Part shown: positions 16,380 through 24,878 of the stretch, piece by piece
Position numbering within the stretch: the first letter of the stretch is position 1
Layout of the letters: each line of letters begins with the position of its first letter
NCBI RefSeq assembly: GCF_032918005.1
Contig: NZ_CP136628.1
Span: 6,991,501-7,055,500, forward strand
Source of the DNA: Bradyrhizobium sp. NDS-1
Lineage (GTDB): Bacteria; Pseudomonadota; Alphaproteobacteria; Rhizobiales; Xanthobacteraceae
Length of the DNA: 64,000 nucleotides
Direction: 5' to 3'
Notes under the pieces: model-generated
The model's database searches: none
Told to the model about the DNA's origin: nothing
The model's input: only the letters and a program-made list of their open reading frames with translations
Program-made: the position numbers and the translations under genes

Positions 16380-17183
16380 TCAGGCGATGGCGGCGATATA
16401 GCGCTCGACCGATGCCGCGAAAGCCGCCTTGGCCCCAGTGGCAATATTGCGTCCCCACCAAGCGCCGTAGATCCGATCGAAGGCGAGCGGCTCGACGGCG
16501 GTCGCGATCCGCCGCACCGCGGCGGCATTGAGCGGCATGTAATTGGGGTAGGAATACATGAAGCTGACGAAGCGGCGGTCCATCGTCACCTGGGCGATAT
16601 CGCCGGTGAGCAGCGCGCCCCTGCCGTCCGCGCAGCGCGCAGCGTGCAGCATGGTGGCGCCGGCAAAATGACCGCCGGTGCGCAGCAGCAGCACATCGTC
16701 GGAGATGCGGTGGCTTTCGCCGGTCCAGTGCACGATCGAGGGATGCGGCCGTGTGACGAAAGCGCGATCGTCGGCATGCAGGTAGACCGGCACCCCGCCA
16801 AATGTGTCGCTCCAGTCGGCGACCGCGCCGTAGTAGTGCGGATGCGAGATCGCGATGGCCTTCAGTCCGCCGAGTGCGGCAACGTATTGGATGGCTTCAT
16901 CGGTTGCGAGCGGAATGCAATCCCACATCACGCAGCCGTCGCCTTGAGGCACCAGCAGCGCGCGCTGCCCGATGGCGAAGCTCGGCTCCAGGCCGATGCC
17001 GGTGAGGCCGAGATCGTCGCGTCCCACCAGTCGGTATCCCCGCATGAGCTCCTCGCGCGTGAGGAAGCTCTGCCCTTCCCAGTTCACGAACTGCCGCTCG
17101 TCCTCGCAAATCGGGCAGGAGACGGGCGGATTTCCACCGCTCGGGAATTGAGCGCCGCAGGTTTCGCAGGACCAGAGAGGCAT
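16380..17183 (-). CDS. Zinc-ribbon metallo-beta-lactamase-fold protein with degenerate metal motif
   Basis: A 267-residue protein. The N-terminus has a zinc ribbon or rubredoxin-like knuckle pair (CETC at 6-9, CPIC at 23-26). An MBL-fold domain follows, but the usual HxHxDH is HPHYYG (114-119), so only two of the four ligands of that motif remain; H172 (GGHFAGAT) and D195 (LTGDI) are kept. GGAG lies eight bases before ATG 17183. A large in-frame extension to 18005 is antisense to the MFS gene and is not real. It may bind one metal or have lost hydrolase activity. Divergent from the MFS gene. Confidence 0.8.
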   Translation of the reverse strand: MPLWSCETCGAQFPSGGNPPVSCPICEDERQFVNWEGQSFLTREELMRGYRLVGRDDLGLTGIGLEPSFAIGQRALLVPQGDGCVMWDCIPLATDEAIQYVAALGGLKAIAISHPHYYGAVADWSDTFGGVPVYLHADDRAFVTRPHPSIVHWTGESHRISDDVLLLRTGGHFAGATMLHAARCADGRGALLTGDIAQVTMDRRFVSFMYSYPNYMPLNAAAVRRIATAVEPLAFDRIYGAWWGRNIATGAKAAFAASVERYIAAIA

Positions 17184-17360
17184 GACGCGAGCTCCATGGG
17201 GAATGATCGCAGGATGACATTGCGAGCGAGCGTTCAGCAAGGTCGATGAGCAGCAAGGGAGTGACTGGAACCAACGCGGCCAGCGCCCGTTACGCTTCAG
17301 ATCAACGCCAGAGCGATCGGCAAGAGGATCACGACACACGAAGAGCATGTTCGAGTTTCG

Positions 17361-18563
17361 ATGACATCGAGATCCCCTTCTCCGTCCCGCCTCTGGCCCC
17401 TGTTCGCGCTCAATTTCTTCATGGCCGACATGCAGTCGGGCATCGGGCCGTTCGTCGGCGTATTCCTCCAGGAGCGCGGCTGGACGACCGGACTGATCGG
17501 CACTGCGCTGACGATCGGCAATGTCGCGGGCATGCTGATCACGACGCCGATCGGCGGCTTCATCGATGCCAGCCGCAACAAGCGGATGTGGGTCGTGATT
17601 CCCGGCATCTGCGTGGTCTCGGCATCCGCAATCATTCTGATCTCGCAAAACTTCTGGGCGGTGACGTTCTCGCAAGTCGCGCAATCGCTGGCGAGCGCCG
17701 CGATCGTACCGGCGGTGACAGGCATCACGCTGGGCATCGCCAAGCAGAAGGGCTTCAATGCGCTCAACGGCCGCAACCAGGCGTACAACCACGCGGGCAA
17801 CATGGTCGGCGCCGCCCTGTCGGGCTATCTCGGCTACAAATACGGCTATGTCGCCGTGTTCATGCTGGCGGCCTTGTTCGGTGCCATCGCGATCGCCTGC
17901 GTGCTGATGATTCCGGCCAAGGCAATCGATGACCGGGCCGCGCGCGGCAGCAAGGAGGATGACTCCAAGGCTCCGCCGGATGCGATGGCGATGCTGCTCA
18001 AGCACAAGGCACTGCTCGTGCTGGCACTCGCGCTCGCACTATTCCACCTCGGCAATGCCGCGATCGTTCCACTCTACGGGCTCGCGGCGGTCGCCGAGGG
18101 ACAGGCCAACGGCCCGAGCTTCGTCGCGACCACCGTCGTCATTGCACAAGGCGTGATGGTCGTGACGTCGCTGATCGCGATGAAGGCCGCGAGCAAGCGC
18201 AATTACTGGCCGGTGATCCTGGTGTCCTTCATGTTCCTGCCCATCCGCGGCGTGCTCGCCTTCTTCGTGACGGGATGGTGGGGCGTCGTGCCGATGCAGG
18301 TGCTCGACGGCATCGGCACGGGTCTGCAGACCGTTGCCGTCCCCGGCATGGTCGCGCGCGCGCTCAACGGCACCGGCCGTATCAATCTCGGCCAGGGCGC
18401 CGTGATCACGGTGCAGGGTGTCGGCGCCAGCCTCAGCCCCGCGCTCGGCGGCTGGATCGCGCAATGGACCGGCTACGGTCCGGCCTTCCTGCTGCTCGGC
18501 GCGTTCGGGCTCGCATCAATGGCGCTGTGGTTCGCGTTCGGAGCGGCGGTGAAGAAGTATTGA
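17361..18563 (+). CDS. MFS transporter
   Basis: A 400-residue major facilitator with about 12 hydrophobic segments and the loop 2-3 region FIDASRNKRMW in place of the usual GxLaDrxGRR, plus a long charged central loop (AIDDRAARGSKEDDSKAPP) between helices 6 and 7. It lacks an obvious ribosome site, so the start at 17361 is tentative, although the sequence MTSRSPSPSRLWPLFALNFFMADMQ fits a transporter N-terminus. Substrate unknown. Divergent from the zinc-ribbon MBL protein, with a 177-base shared promoter. Confidence 0.85.
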   Translation: MTSRSPSPSRLWPLFALNFFMADMQSGIGPFVGVFLQERGWTTGLIGTALTIGNVAGMLITTPIGGFIDASRNKRMWVVIPGICVVSASAIILISQNFWAVTFSQVAQSLASAAIVPAVTGITLGIAKQKGFNALNGRNQAYNHAGNMVGAALSGYLGYKYGYVAVFMLAALFGAIAIACVLMIPAKAIDDRAARGSKEDDSKAPPDAMAMLLKHKALLVLALALALFHLGNAAIVPLYGLAAVAEGQANGPSFVATTVVIAQGVMVVTSLIAMKAASKRNYWPVILVSFMFLPIRGVLAFFVTGWWGVVPMQVLDGIGTGLQTVAVPGMVARALNGTGRINLGQGAVITVQGVGASLSPALGGWIAQWTGYGPAFLLLGAFGLASMALWFAFGAAVKKY

Positions 18564-18759
18564 GCTTCGCCCCCGCGCGAACACCATAGCGGGAATTGCC
18601 TGTGTGATCCCGGCGTACCGAACTGCGGCACCTGGTCGCGGTCCCCGCACGTCATCGCGAGTGGCTTATCACGCAATCCCGCGCTTTTGCCGTTGCGGCG
18701 CATCAGCCTGACGGTACAACCTGCCGGCAGATCGCCGACAAACCTGCGCCTTCCGATCG

Positions 18760-19710
18760 ATGACACAGCCACAACTCTCGTTCAACGGCGATCCGACGGG
18801 GCCGGCCTATGAGGGGTGGCGCGAGCAGTTCTGCCGGCGGGTGATGGGGACCGACTTCGTTCCGATCGGAGACGGCCCGGTGCACCGAATGATCACGCCG
18901 GCCATCCTTCCGCGCCTGCGGCTGTCCGCCTCCTACGGTACGCCGATGAGCTTCGTGTCCATGGGCACCAACGACGAATTGGTTGTCGCCATGTCACCAA
19001 ATTCGGCTCTGAACGGAACCATGGGCAGGCGCGCACTGAACATTGCGGCCGGCGATCTCACGATCGGCGATCCCTCGATCAAGGGTGCCCAAATCACCCA
19101 GACAGGGTACGGCAACTTCCAGACCGCACTGTTGCCCCGCAAGGCGTTACTGCGGGCGTGCCCGAATGCCGAGGACCTGATTGCCCAGTCGATTCCCGGC
19201 GCCAATCCGATCACGTCGATGTTCCTGCGGTATTACGATCTCGCGCATGCTTATGCCGACAAGCTCGCGCCTGCGGAGCTCGATGCGGTCTCGCAGCACT
19301 TGTTCGACCTTTCGGTGCTGATGATCGGCGCCCGCGGCGATGTCGCCGAGGAAGCTCGGACGCGCGGCCTTGCCGCAGCACGTCTCGAGACTCTCAAATC
19401 CGACATCCTGGCACAGTTGGACAGCCCCGCGCTGTCACTCACCGTCCTGTCGGCCATGCACCGGGTCAGCCCACGCACGATCCAGCTTCTGTTCGAGCAG
19501 GCCGGCATCACTTATAGCGGGTTCGTGCTGGAGCAGCGCTTGCTGCGCGCCGAACGGCTGCTTCGAAACCCTGCCATGCGCACCCGCAAGATCATCGAGA
19601 TCGCGCATCTCGCGGGTTTCCACGACGTATCCTACTTCCATCGCGCGTTTCGCCGCCGCTTCGGACAGACGCCCGACGACGTCAGGAAGCTGGCCGGCAA
19701 CGTCGGCTAG
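18760..19710 (+). CDS. AraC-family transcriptional regulator
   Basis: A 316-residue regulator. The N-terminal part (about 1-200) resembles the AraC-binding-like domain of AraC/OxyR-like regulators, and the C-terminus is a two-HTH AraC domain (LSLTVLSAMHRVSPRTIQLLFEQAGITYSGFVLEQRLLRAERLL, then KIIEIAHLAGFHDVSYFHRAFRRRFGQTPDDVRK). The ATG at 18760 is the first in frame. The neighbours are an MFS gene upstream and a convergent acyl-CoA ligase downstream; its target is not evident. A CTGCCGGCAG palindrome at 18721-18730 might be an autoregulatory site. Confidence 0.88.
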   Translation: MTQPQLSFNGDPTGPAYEGWREQFCRRVMGTDFVPIGDGPVHRMITPAILPRLRLSASYGTPMSFVSMGTNDELVVAMSPNSALNGTMGRRALNIAAGDLTIGDPSIKGAQITQTGYGNFQTALLPRKALLRACPNAEDLIAQSIPGANPITSMFLRYYDLAHAYADKLAPAELDAVSQHLFDLSVLMIGARGDVAEEARTRGLAAARLETLKSDILAQLDSPALSLTVLSAMHRVSPRTIQLLFEQAGITYSGFVLEQRLLRAERLLRNPAMRTRKIIEIAHLAGFHDVSYFHRAFRRRFGQTPDDVRKLAGNVG

Positions 19711-19748
19711 CGAAGCTCGACCGCGACGCTGCCCAACGCCGCCCGGTT

Positions 19749-21362
19749 CTATGCCCCAAAATTCTTCTGGATCGCCTTGTTCAGCGTCTCGCCGCCGACG
19801 AAGCGCTGGCGCAGCTCGCGCTTGAGCAGCTTGCCGCTCGGATTCTTCGGCAAGGCATCGACGAAAATGACGCGCTTGGGCACCTTGAAATGCGCCATCT
19901 GGGCAGCGCAGTGCTTGATGACGGCGTCCTCGTCCAGCTTTTCACCGCTCTTGACCACGACGATGGCGGTGACCGCCTCGATCCACCGCGGATCAGGCAA
20001 GCCGACGACGGCGACCTCCGAGACCGCGGGGATGCGGTAGACCATCTCTTCGACCTCGCGGCTGGCGACGTTCTCGCCGCCGGTCTTGATCATGTCCTTA
20101 ACCCGATCGACCACGGTGATGTGGCCTTCCTCGTCGACCGTGGCGAGGTCTCCCGAGTGAAACCAGCCGCCCGAAAATGCTGCCGCAGTCTTCACCGGAT
20201 CGTTGTAATAGCCGGACAGCAAATGCGGCGAGCGGTGCACGATCTCGCCGACTTCACCGACCTTGACGTCCTCCATCGCGGTGTTGACCACCCGAGTCTC
20301 GACATTGAGCACAGGCTTGCCAGCCGAGCCGGCTTTGCGCAGTTGGTCCTCCGGCCGCAGCACGGTCGCGAGCGGCGCGATCTCGGTTTGGCCGTAGAAG
20401 TTCCAGAACTTGACGTTGGGCAGGCGGCGCTGAAGCTCGAGCAACACCTCCACAGGCATGATCGAGGCGCCGTAATAGCCCTTCTGCAGGGTCGACAGAT
20501 CGGTCTTGTCGAAGTTCGGCGAGCGCAGCATCGAAATCCAGATCGTCGGCGGCGCGAAGAACGACGTGATCCTGTGCGCCTGGATCAGCGCCAGGATGTT
20601 GTCGGCGGTCGGCTTGCCGGTGATCACGCCGGAGGCGCCGAGATAGATCTGCGGTCCCAGGAACACGTCGAGCTGGGCGCAGTGATAGAGCGGCAGCGCG
20701 TGCAGGAACTTGTCCTCCACGCTCATGCCGCCATCGATGATGCAGCTGACATACTGCCACATCACGGCTTCATGGGTCAGCATCGCGCCCTTTGGCAGCG
20801 ATTCCGTGCCGCTGGTATAGACGATCTGAGCCAGATCGCGGCTGTCGACCGACGCTTCCAGGAACGAGCGGTCGGCATGAAGCAGATCGTCGAAGGTGGT
20901 GAGGCCCGCAGGCGCGGACGCAGGGTCTTCACCCGGCAGCCAGATCATCTTCTCGACCGCACAATCCCTCGCGCTGGCTGCGCGCGCAGGCTCGACGAAA
21001 TCCGGTCCGGTCGCGAGCAGCTTTGCGCCGGAGCTCTTGAGGATGAAATTGATCTCGTCCGGATTGAGCATGAAGTTGATCGGCACCAGCACCGCGCCGA
21101 TCCGCGCCACTGCAAAACGCAGCGCGGCAAAGGCGTGCGAATTGCGCGAGAGCACCGCAATGCGATCACCCTTTCCGACGCCGAGGCCGAGCAGGCCGCG
21201 GCCGAGCCGGTTGCAGATCGCATCCATCTCGGCAAAGGTCCAGCTGACGTCGCCGCAGCTCACCGCAAGCTTGCTCGGCTCTCGGCCGGCGGAACGGCGC
21301 AAGAGATCACCGATTGAATGCTCGCGCGCTTTCGAGATGGTGGCTGCGGTGTCGCCGGTCAT
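19749..21362 (-). CDS. Acyl-CoA synthetase (AMP-dependent ligase)
   Basis: A 537-residue ANL-superfamily ligase. The phosphate-binding loop reads IVYTSGTESLPKGAML (TES replacing the usual TTG), the A5 motif is NFYGQTEIAPL, A7 is GWFHSGDLATVDEEGH, A8 DRVKDMIKTGGENVAS, and the catalytic lysine motif is LPKNPSGKLLKREL. It activates a carboxylic acid to acyl-CoA. GGAGGAACGT directly precedes ATG 21362. It follows the GntR regulator gene by about 70 bases on the same strand and is probably in its regulon with the divergent solute-binding protein. Confidence 0.88.
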   Translation of the reverse strand: MTGDTAATISKAREHSIGDLLRRSAGREPSKLAVSCGDVSWTFAEMDAICNRLGRGLLGLGVGKGDRIAVLSRNSHAFAALRFAVARIGAVLVPINFMLNPDEINFILKSSGAKLLATGPDFVEPARAASARDCAVEKMIWLPGEDPASAPAGLTTFDDLLHADRSFLEASVDSRDLAQIVYTSGTESLPKGAMLTHEAVMWQYVSCIIDGGMSVEDKFLHALPLYHCAQLDVFLGPQIYLGASGVITGKPTADNILALIQAHRITSFFAPPTIWISMLRSPNFDKTDLSTLQKGYYGASIMPVEVLLELQRRLPNVKFWNFYGQTEIAPLATVLRPEDQLRKAGSAGKPVLNVETRVVNTAMEDVKVGEVGEIVHRSPHLLSGYYNDPVKTAAAFSGGWFHSGDLATVDEEGHITVVDRVKDMIKTGGENVASREVEEMVYRIPAVSEVAVVGLPDPRWIEAVTAIVVVKSGEKLDEDAVIKHCAAQMAHFKVPKRVIFVDALPKNPSGKLLKRELRQRFVGGETLNKAIQKNFGA

Positions 21363-21430
21363 ACGTTCCTCCACGTGATGTCTTTTTGCTGGATTTTATT
21401 ACTTGAGATCTTGCGTCTTGTTTGTTTGCG

Positions 21431-22198
21431 CTACCTATGCCGGGCCGCCCGCGCGTGCTCCATGTACATGTGCTCGACCGAACGATCGAGCGAAGCAATC
21501 TTCTCGAATCCGCGGCGCCAGTCCTGAAGATGCCGGCGCGTCCACAGCACGCCGGCCTCGCGGTCGCGGTGACGGATCGCCTCGATGAGATGGCGGTGCG
21601 CCGCGACGAGACGCGGGCCGCCTTCGGCGACATTGGTCACGATCATCTCCGTGGTCGGATAGAACAATTGCGCTGCCGGCTCGCGCGCGAGCTGGAGCAC
21701 GCGGTTCTGCGAGGCCTTGGCGACCAGAACGTGGAATTCGGCATCGCATTCGGCAAGCATCGCGGCATCGCCGACCACGGCCTCGCTGCGCGCGAGGTTG
21801 TCATCGAGCTCGGCGAGATTCTCCTCGTTCGCCCGCTCCACCGCGCCTTCGATGCTGGCGACCTCCAGTGTCATGGAGGCCTCGTAGAGCTCGCGGAAGG
21901 TGACCTCGTGCAGGACCAGCGCACGGCTGAGACGGCTTGCGAGCTTGCTGTAGCGCGGCAGACAAGCGTGCAGGCGGCGCGAGGAATCGCGCCGGATCAG
22001 CCCGCCCTCCTCCAGCACACGGATGCCCTCACGGATGGTCGAACGGTTGACGCCGAACTGACGGACCAGATCGTGTTCGGTGCCGATGGGATCGCCCGGC
22101 TTGAGGCGGCCATTGACGATCTCGCGTTCGATGGCGTCCGCGACCTTCTGATAGGCCGGGGCGACATCGATCGGTCGGAAGAGCGGCGCGACAGGCAA
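21431..22198 (-). CDS. GntR-family (FadR subfamily) transcriptional regulator
   Basis: About 255 residues. The winged helix is at 10-75 (AYQKVADAIEREIVNGRLKPGDPI ... FGVNRSTIREGIRVLEEGGLIRR) and an FCD ligand-binding domain follows, with metal-ligand-type D/H residues (ECDAEFHVLVAKAS, AAHRHLIEAI). There is no ATG; TTG at 22198 with GGAGG five bases upstream is my choice, TTG at 22210 the alternative. It starts next to an operator half and is divergent from a solute-binding protein. It probably represses that gene and its own unit with the acyl-CoA ligase. Confidence 0.85.
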   Translation of the reverse strand: MPVAPLFRPIDVAPAYQKVADAIEREIVNGRLKPGDPIGTEHDLVRQFGVNRSTIREGIRVLEEGGLIRRDSSRRLHACLPRYSKLASRLSRALVLHEVTFRELYEASMTLEVASIEGAVERANEENLAELDDNLARSEAVVGDAAMLAECDAEFHVLVAKASQNRVLQLAREPAAQLFYPTTEMIVTNVAEGGPRLVAAHRHLIEAIRHRDREAGVLWTRRHLQDWRRGFEKIASLDRSVEHMYMEHARAARHR

Positions 22199-22216
22199 AT
22201 CGACCTCCAATGGCGA

Positions 22217-22227
22217 TTGTCGGACAA
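22217..22227. promoter_or_regulatory. GntR operator copy 1 (TTGTC-G-GACAA)
   Basis: TTGTCGGACAA is an 11-base palindrome in the form recognised by FadR-type GntR proteins (GTC-N-GAC core). It is seven bases upstream of one possible start of the GntR gene (TTG 22210), an autoregulatory position. Confidence 0.7.
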
Positions 22228-22313
22228 ATCATACGCACGGGCGCCTTAAGCGTCAAACTCCGGCTATTCATGAGATCTTGGAGGAAATTGACTCTGTTGG
22301 GAGCCCGATCTAG

Positions 22314-22328
22314 CTTTGTCGGACAAAG
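22314..22328. promoter_or_regulatory. GntR operator copy 2 (CTTTGTC-G-GACAAAG)
   Basis: A perfect 7-bp inverted repeat around a single G, containing the same TTGTCGGACAA core as 22217-22227. It lies 36 bases before the start codon of the divergent solute-binding protein gene, the position for a repressor site. Confidence 0.8.
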
Positions 22329-22363
22329 GGACAGAATAGTCCCGTGTAAGAGGAAACGTATTC

Positions 22364-23569
22364 ATGAGATTTATCGCAGCACTCGTGTCCGCGGCCGGCT
22401 TGCTGTCCGCTGCCCTCATCGCCCCCACCTCCGCCCAGCAGGCACCGCTCAAGATTGGCGTGCTCTCCGACTTCTCCTCTGTCTATTCCGACATCGGCGG
22501 CATGGGGAATGTCGAGGCGACCAAAATGGCGATCGAGGACTTCGGCGGCCAGATGTTCGGCAAGCCGATCGAGATGCTCAGTGCCGACGTGCTCAACAAG
22601 CCCGACGTCGCCTCCACCATCGCCCGCAAATGGTGGGAGACCGAAGGCGTCGACATGATCATCGACCTGCCGACCTCGGCGACCGCGCTTGCCGTGATGG
22701 AGCTGTCGAAGCAGTACGAGAAGATCATGATCGTGACTGACGCGGCGAGCTCCGACATCACCGGAAAGTCGTGCTCGCCCTACACCGCGCACTGGACCTA
22801 CGACACCTACGCCAACGCCCACACCGTCGGCAGCGCCATCGTCAAGACCGGCGGCGACACCTGGTTCTTCCTCACCGCCGACTACGTGTTCGGTCATTCG
22901 GTCGAACGCGATACCGGCGACGTGGTGAAGGCGGCGGGCGGCAAGGTGCTCGGCAGCGTCAAGCATCCGCTCAACACGGCGGATTTCTCCTCGTTCCTGC
23001 TCCAGGCGCAGGCCTCAAAGGCCAAGATCATCGGGCTCGCCAACGGCGGCGGCGACACCATCAACGCGATCAAGCAGGCCGGCGAGTTCGGCATCGTCGC
23101 CGGCGGCCAGAACCTGGCTGCGATCGTGATGTTCATCTCCGACGTGCACAGCCTCGGCCTCAAGCTCGCGCAGGGGCTGATCGTCACCGAGGCGTATTAC
23201 TGGGATCTCAACGACAAGACCCGCGCCTTCGGCAAGCGGTTCCTGGAGCGCGTCAAGCGCATGCCGACGATGAACCAGGCCGCGACCTACAGCGCCACGC
23301 TGCATTACCTCAAGGCCGTACAGGGTGCGGGCACCCGCGATACCAAGACGGTGATGGCGAAGATGCGCGAGCTGCCGGTACGCGACGCCTTCACCGACAA
23401 CGGCGTGCTGCGCGAAGACGGCCGCATGGTGCACAGCATGTACCTGTTCCAGGTGAAGAAGCCGGAGGAGTCGAAAGGACCGTGGGATTACTACAAGCTG
23501 CTCGCCGAGGTGCCCGCCGACCAGGCGTTCCGGCCTCTGAAGGATGGCGGCTGCCCGCTGGTGAAGTGA
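22364..23569 (+). CDS. ABC transporter periplasmic binding protein (branched-chain amino acid type)
   Basis: A 401-residue type I binding protein with a Sec signal (MRFIAALVSAAGLLSAALIA, cleavage after SAQ about 25) and the typical LKIGVLSDFSSVYSDIGG start of the mature domain. GAGGAAACGTATTC lies before the ATG. It has no permease or ATPase partner in the window. The adjacent GntR regulator, its operator sites and the acyl-CoA ligase suggest uptake of an organic acid that is then activated to a CoA ester. Paralogous in type, but not close in sequence, to the binding protein at 4342-5493. Confidence 0.85.
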   Translation: MRFIAALVSAAGLLSAALIAPTSAQQAPLKIGVLSDFSSVYSDIGGMGNVEATKMAIEDFGGQMFGKPIEMLSADVLNKPDVASTIARKWWETEGVDMIIDLPTSATALAVMELSKQYEKIMIVTDAASSDITGKSCSPYTAHWTYDTYANAHTVGSAIVKTGGDTWFFLTADYVFGHSVERDTGDVVKAAGGKVLGSVKHPLNTADFSSFLLQAQASKAKIIGLANGGGDTINAIKQAGEFGIVAGGQNLAAIVMFISDVHSLGLKLAQGLIVTEAYYWDLNDKTRAFGKRFLERVKRMPTMNQAATYSATLHYLKAVQGAGTRDTKTVMAKMRELPVRDAFTDNGVLREDGRMVHSMYLFQVKKPEESKGPWDYYKLLAEVPADQAFRPLKDGGCPLVK

Positions 23570-23611
23570 GGCGGCCCGGATCGAGCCCCTAGTCATCCGT
23601 TCGACAAGCCT

Positions 23612-23645
23612 CGCTCGTCCGCCTGACAATCTGGGCGGACGAGCG
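23612..23645. terminator. Hairpin after the solute-binding protein gene
   Basis: CGCTCGTCCGCC (23612-23623) pairs perfectly with GGCGGACGAGCG (23634-23645). There is no T-run after it, so termination may be weak or Rho-assisted. It separates the binding-protein gene from the exporter operon. Confidence 0.55.
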
Positions 23646-23810
23646 GCTATGACGACGCACGGCCCAAAATAGAGGCAGGACGCTTCCTGCCGCGATCTGA
23701 TCTGCATCAAGTTGCGGTGCAAAATACCCTGCAATGTTGAGTTGGCCCTTTCGCACGAGTGGCGGGCGGGTATCTCAATAGTGGGCGCCGCCGCACGGCG
23801 TTTTGAACAG

Positions 23811-24878
23811 ATGAACTTCACGCCGGGTCGAGTCATCGCCGCGATCGCCGTGCTCGTTGCAGGTGGCGGCTACTATTATTGGCAGCACCGCGATGCCAAC
23901 ACGCTGCCGGCAGGCTTCGCCCGCGGCAACGGCCGCATCGAAGCGGTCGAGATCGACATCGCCACCAAGACGCCGGGGCGGATTCGCGAGATCCTGGTCG
24001 GCGAAGGCGACTTCGTCCGCGCGGGTCAGATTCTGGCACGCATGGACACCGAGCAGTTGCAGGCCCAGCGCCGCCAGGCCGATGCGCAGCTCCAGCGCGC
24101 GGCGATCAACGTCGAGACCGCGAAGAGCCTGGTGAACCAGCGCGAGGCCGAACGCAAAGCCGCCGAAGCCATGGTCGACCAGCGCATCGCTCAACTCGAC
24201 AGCACGAGCCGCAAGCTCGATCGCTCCGAACAATTGATCAAGACGAGCGCGGTGTCGCAGCAGGTCCTGGACGACGACCGCTCCTCCAACGCCACCGCGA
24301 AGGCGGCGCTCGCCGCGTCCCACGCCCAGGTCGCAGCGTCCGAGGCCGCGATCAGCTCCGCTCGCGCGATGGTGATCGACGCCGGCGCCGCGGTCGACGC
24401 CGCCAGGGCCGCGATCGAGAGCATCAATGCCGACCTCAACGACAGCGTGCTGAAGGCGCCGCGCGACGGCCGCGTGCAGTATCGCGTGTCGCAGCCCGGC
24501 GAGGTGCTCGCCGCCGGCGGCCGCGTCCTCAACATGGTCGATCTCGGCGACGTCTACATGACGTTCTTCCTGCCGACGGCGGATGCGGGCCGCGTCGCGA
24601 TCGGCGCCGAGGTTCGCCTCGTGCTCGACGCCATCCCGCAATATGTGATTCCCGCCAAAGCCACCTTCGTCGCCGACGTCGCACAATTCACGCCCAAGAC
24701 CGTCGAGACCGAGGAGGAACGCCAGAAGCTGATGTTCCGCATCAAGGCGCATATCGCACCCGATCTGCTGCGCCAGCACATCGAGCACGTGAAGACCGGC
24801 CTGCCCGGCATGGCCTATGTGCAGCTCGATCCGGCCGCGCAATGGCCCGGCAATCTCAACATCAAGCTGACGAGATGA
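23811..24878 (+). CDS. HlyD-family membrane fusion protein (YhiI-like)
   Basis: A 355-residue periplasmic adaptor. An N-terminal membrane anchor ([17 protein letters not shown], about 7-23) is followed by half of a biotinyl-lipoyl domain ([39 protein letters not shown]), a long alpha-helical coiled-coil hairpin (about 80-200) and the second lipoyl half ([25 protein letters not shown]). The ATG 23811 gives the anchor directly at the N-terminus; the upstream frame is unlikely. Its stop overlaps the start of the ATPase gene (ATGA). With the next two genes it forms a tripartite exporter like E. coli yhiI-rbbA-yhhJ. Confidence 0.88.
   Translation: MNFTPGRVIAAIAVLVAGGGYYYWQHRDANTLPAGFARGNGRIEAVEIDIATKTPGRIREILVGEGDFVRAGQILARMDTEQLQAQRRQADAQLQRAAINVETAKSLVNQREAERKAAEAMVDQRIAQLDSTSRKLDRSEQLIKTSAVSQQVLDDDRSSNATAKAALAASHAQVAASEAAISSARAMVIDAGAAVDAARAAIESINADLNDSVLKAPRDGRVQYRVSQPGEVLAAGGRVLNMVDLGDVYMTFFLPTADAGRVAIGAEVRLVLDAIPQYVIPAKATFVADVAQFTPKTVETEEERQKLMFRIKAHIAPDLLRQHIEHVKTGLPGMAYVQLDPAAQWPGNLNIKLTR

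Noticed and set aside
17184-18005. N-terminal extension of the zinc-ribbon MBL frame
   Set aside because: It is antisense to a well-supported MFS gene and has His/Arg/Asp-rich shadow composition; ATG 17183 has a ribosome site and starts the zinc ribbon.
18600-18690. Possible repeat in the gap before the AraC gene
   Set aside because: Only a few loose matches (ATCCCGG, GTCATCGCGAG, CAATCCCGC) to the repeat families; no clear inverted structure.
19890-21317. 475-residue plus-strand frame
   Set aside because: Antisense shadow of the acyl-CoA ligase with repeated His/Asp/Arg blocks typical of GC-rich reverse frames.
23879-24874. N-terminal extension of the 1256-residue frame across the HlyD gene
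   Set aside because: It is out of frame with HlyD and Arg-rich; the ATPase begins at 24875 with an ATGA overlap and a standard start.
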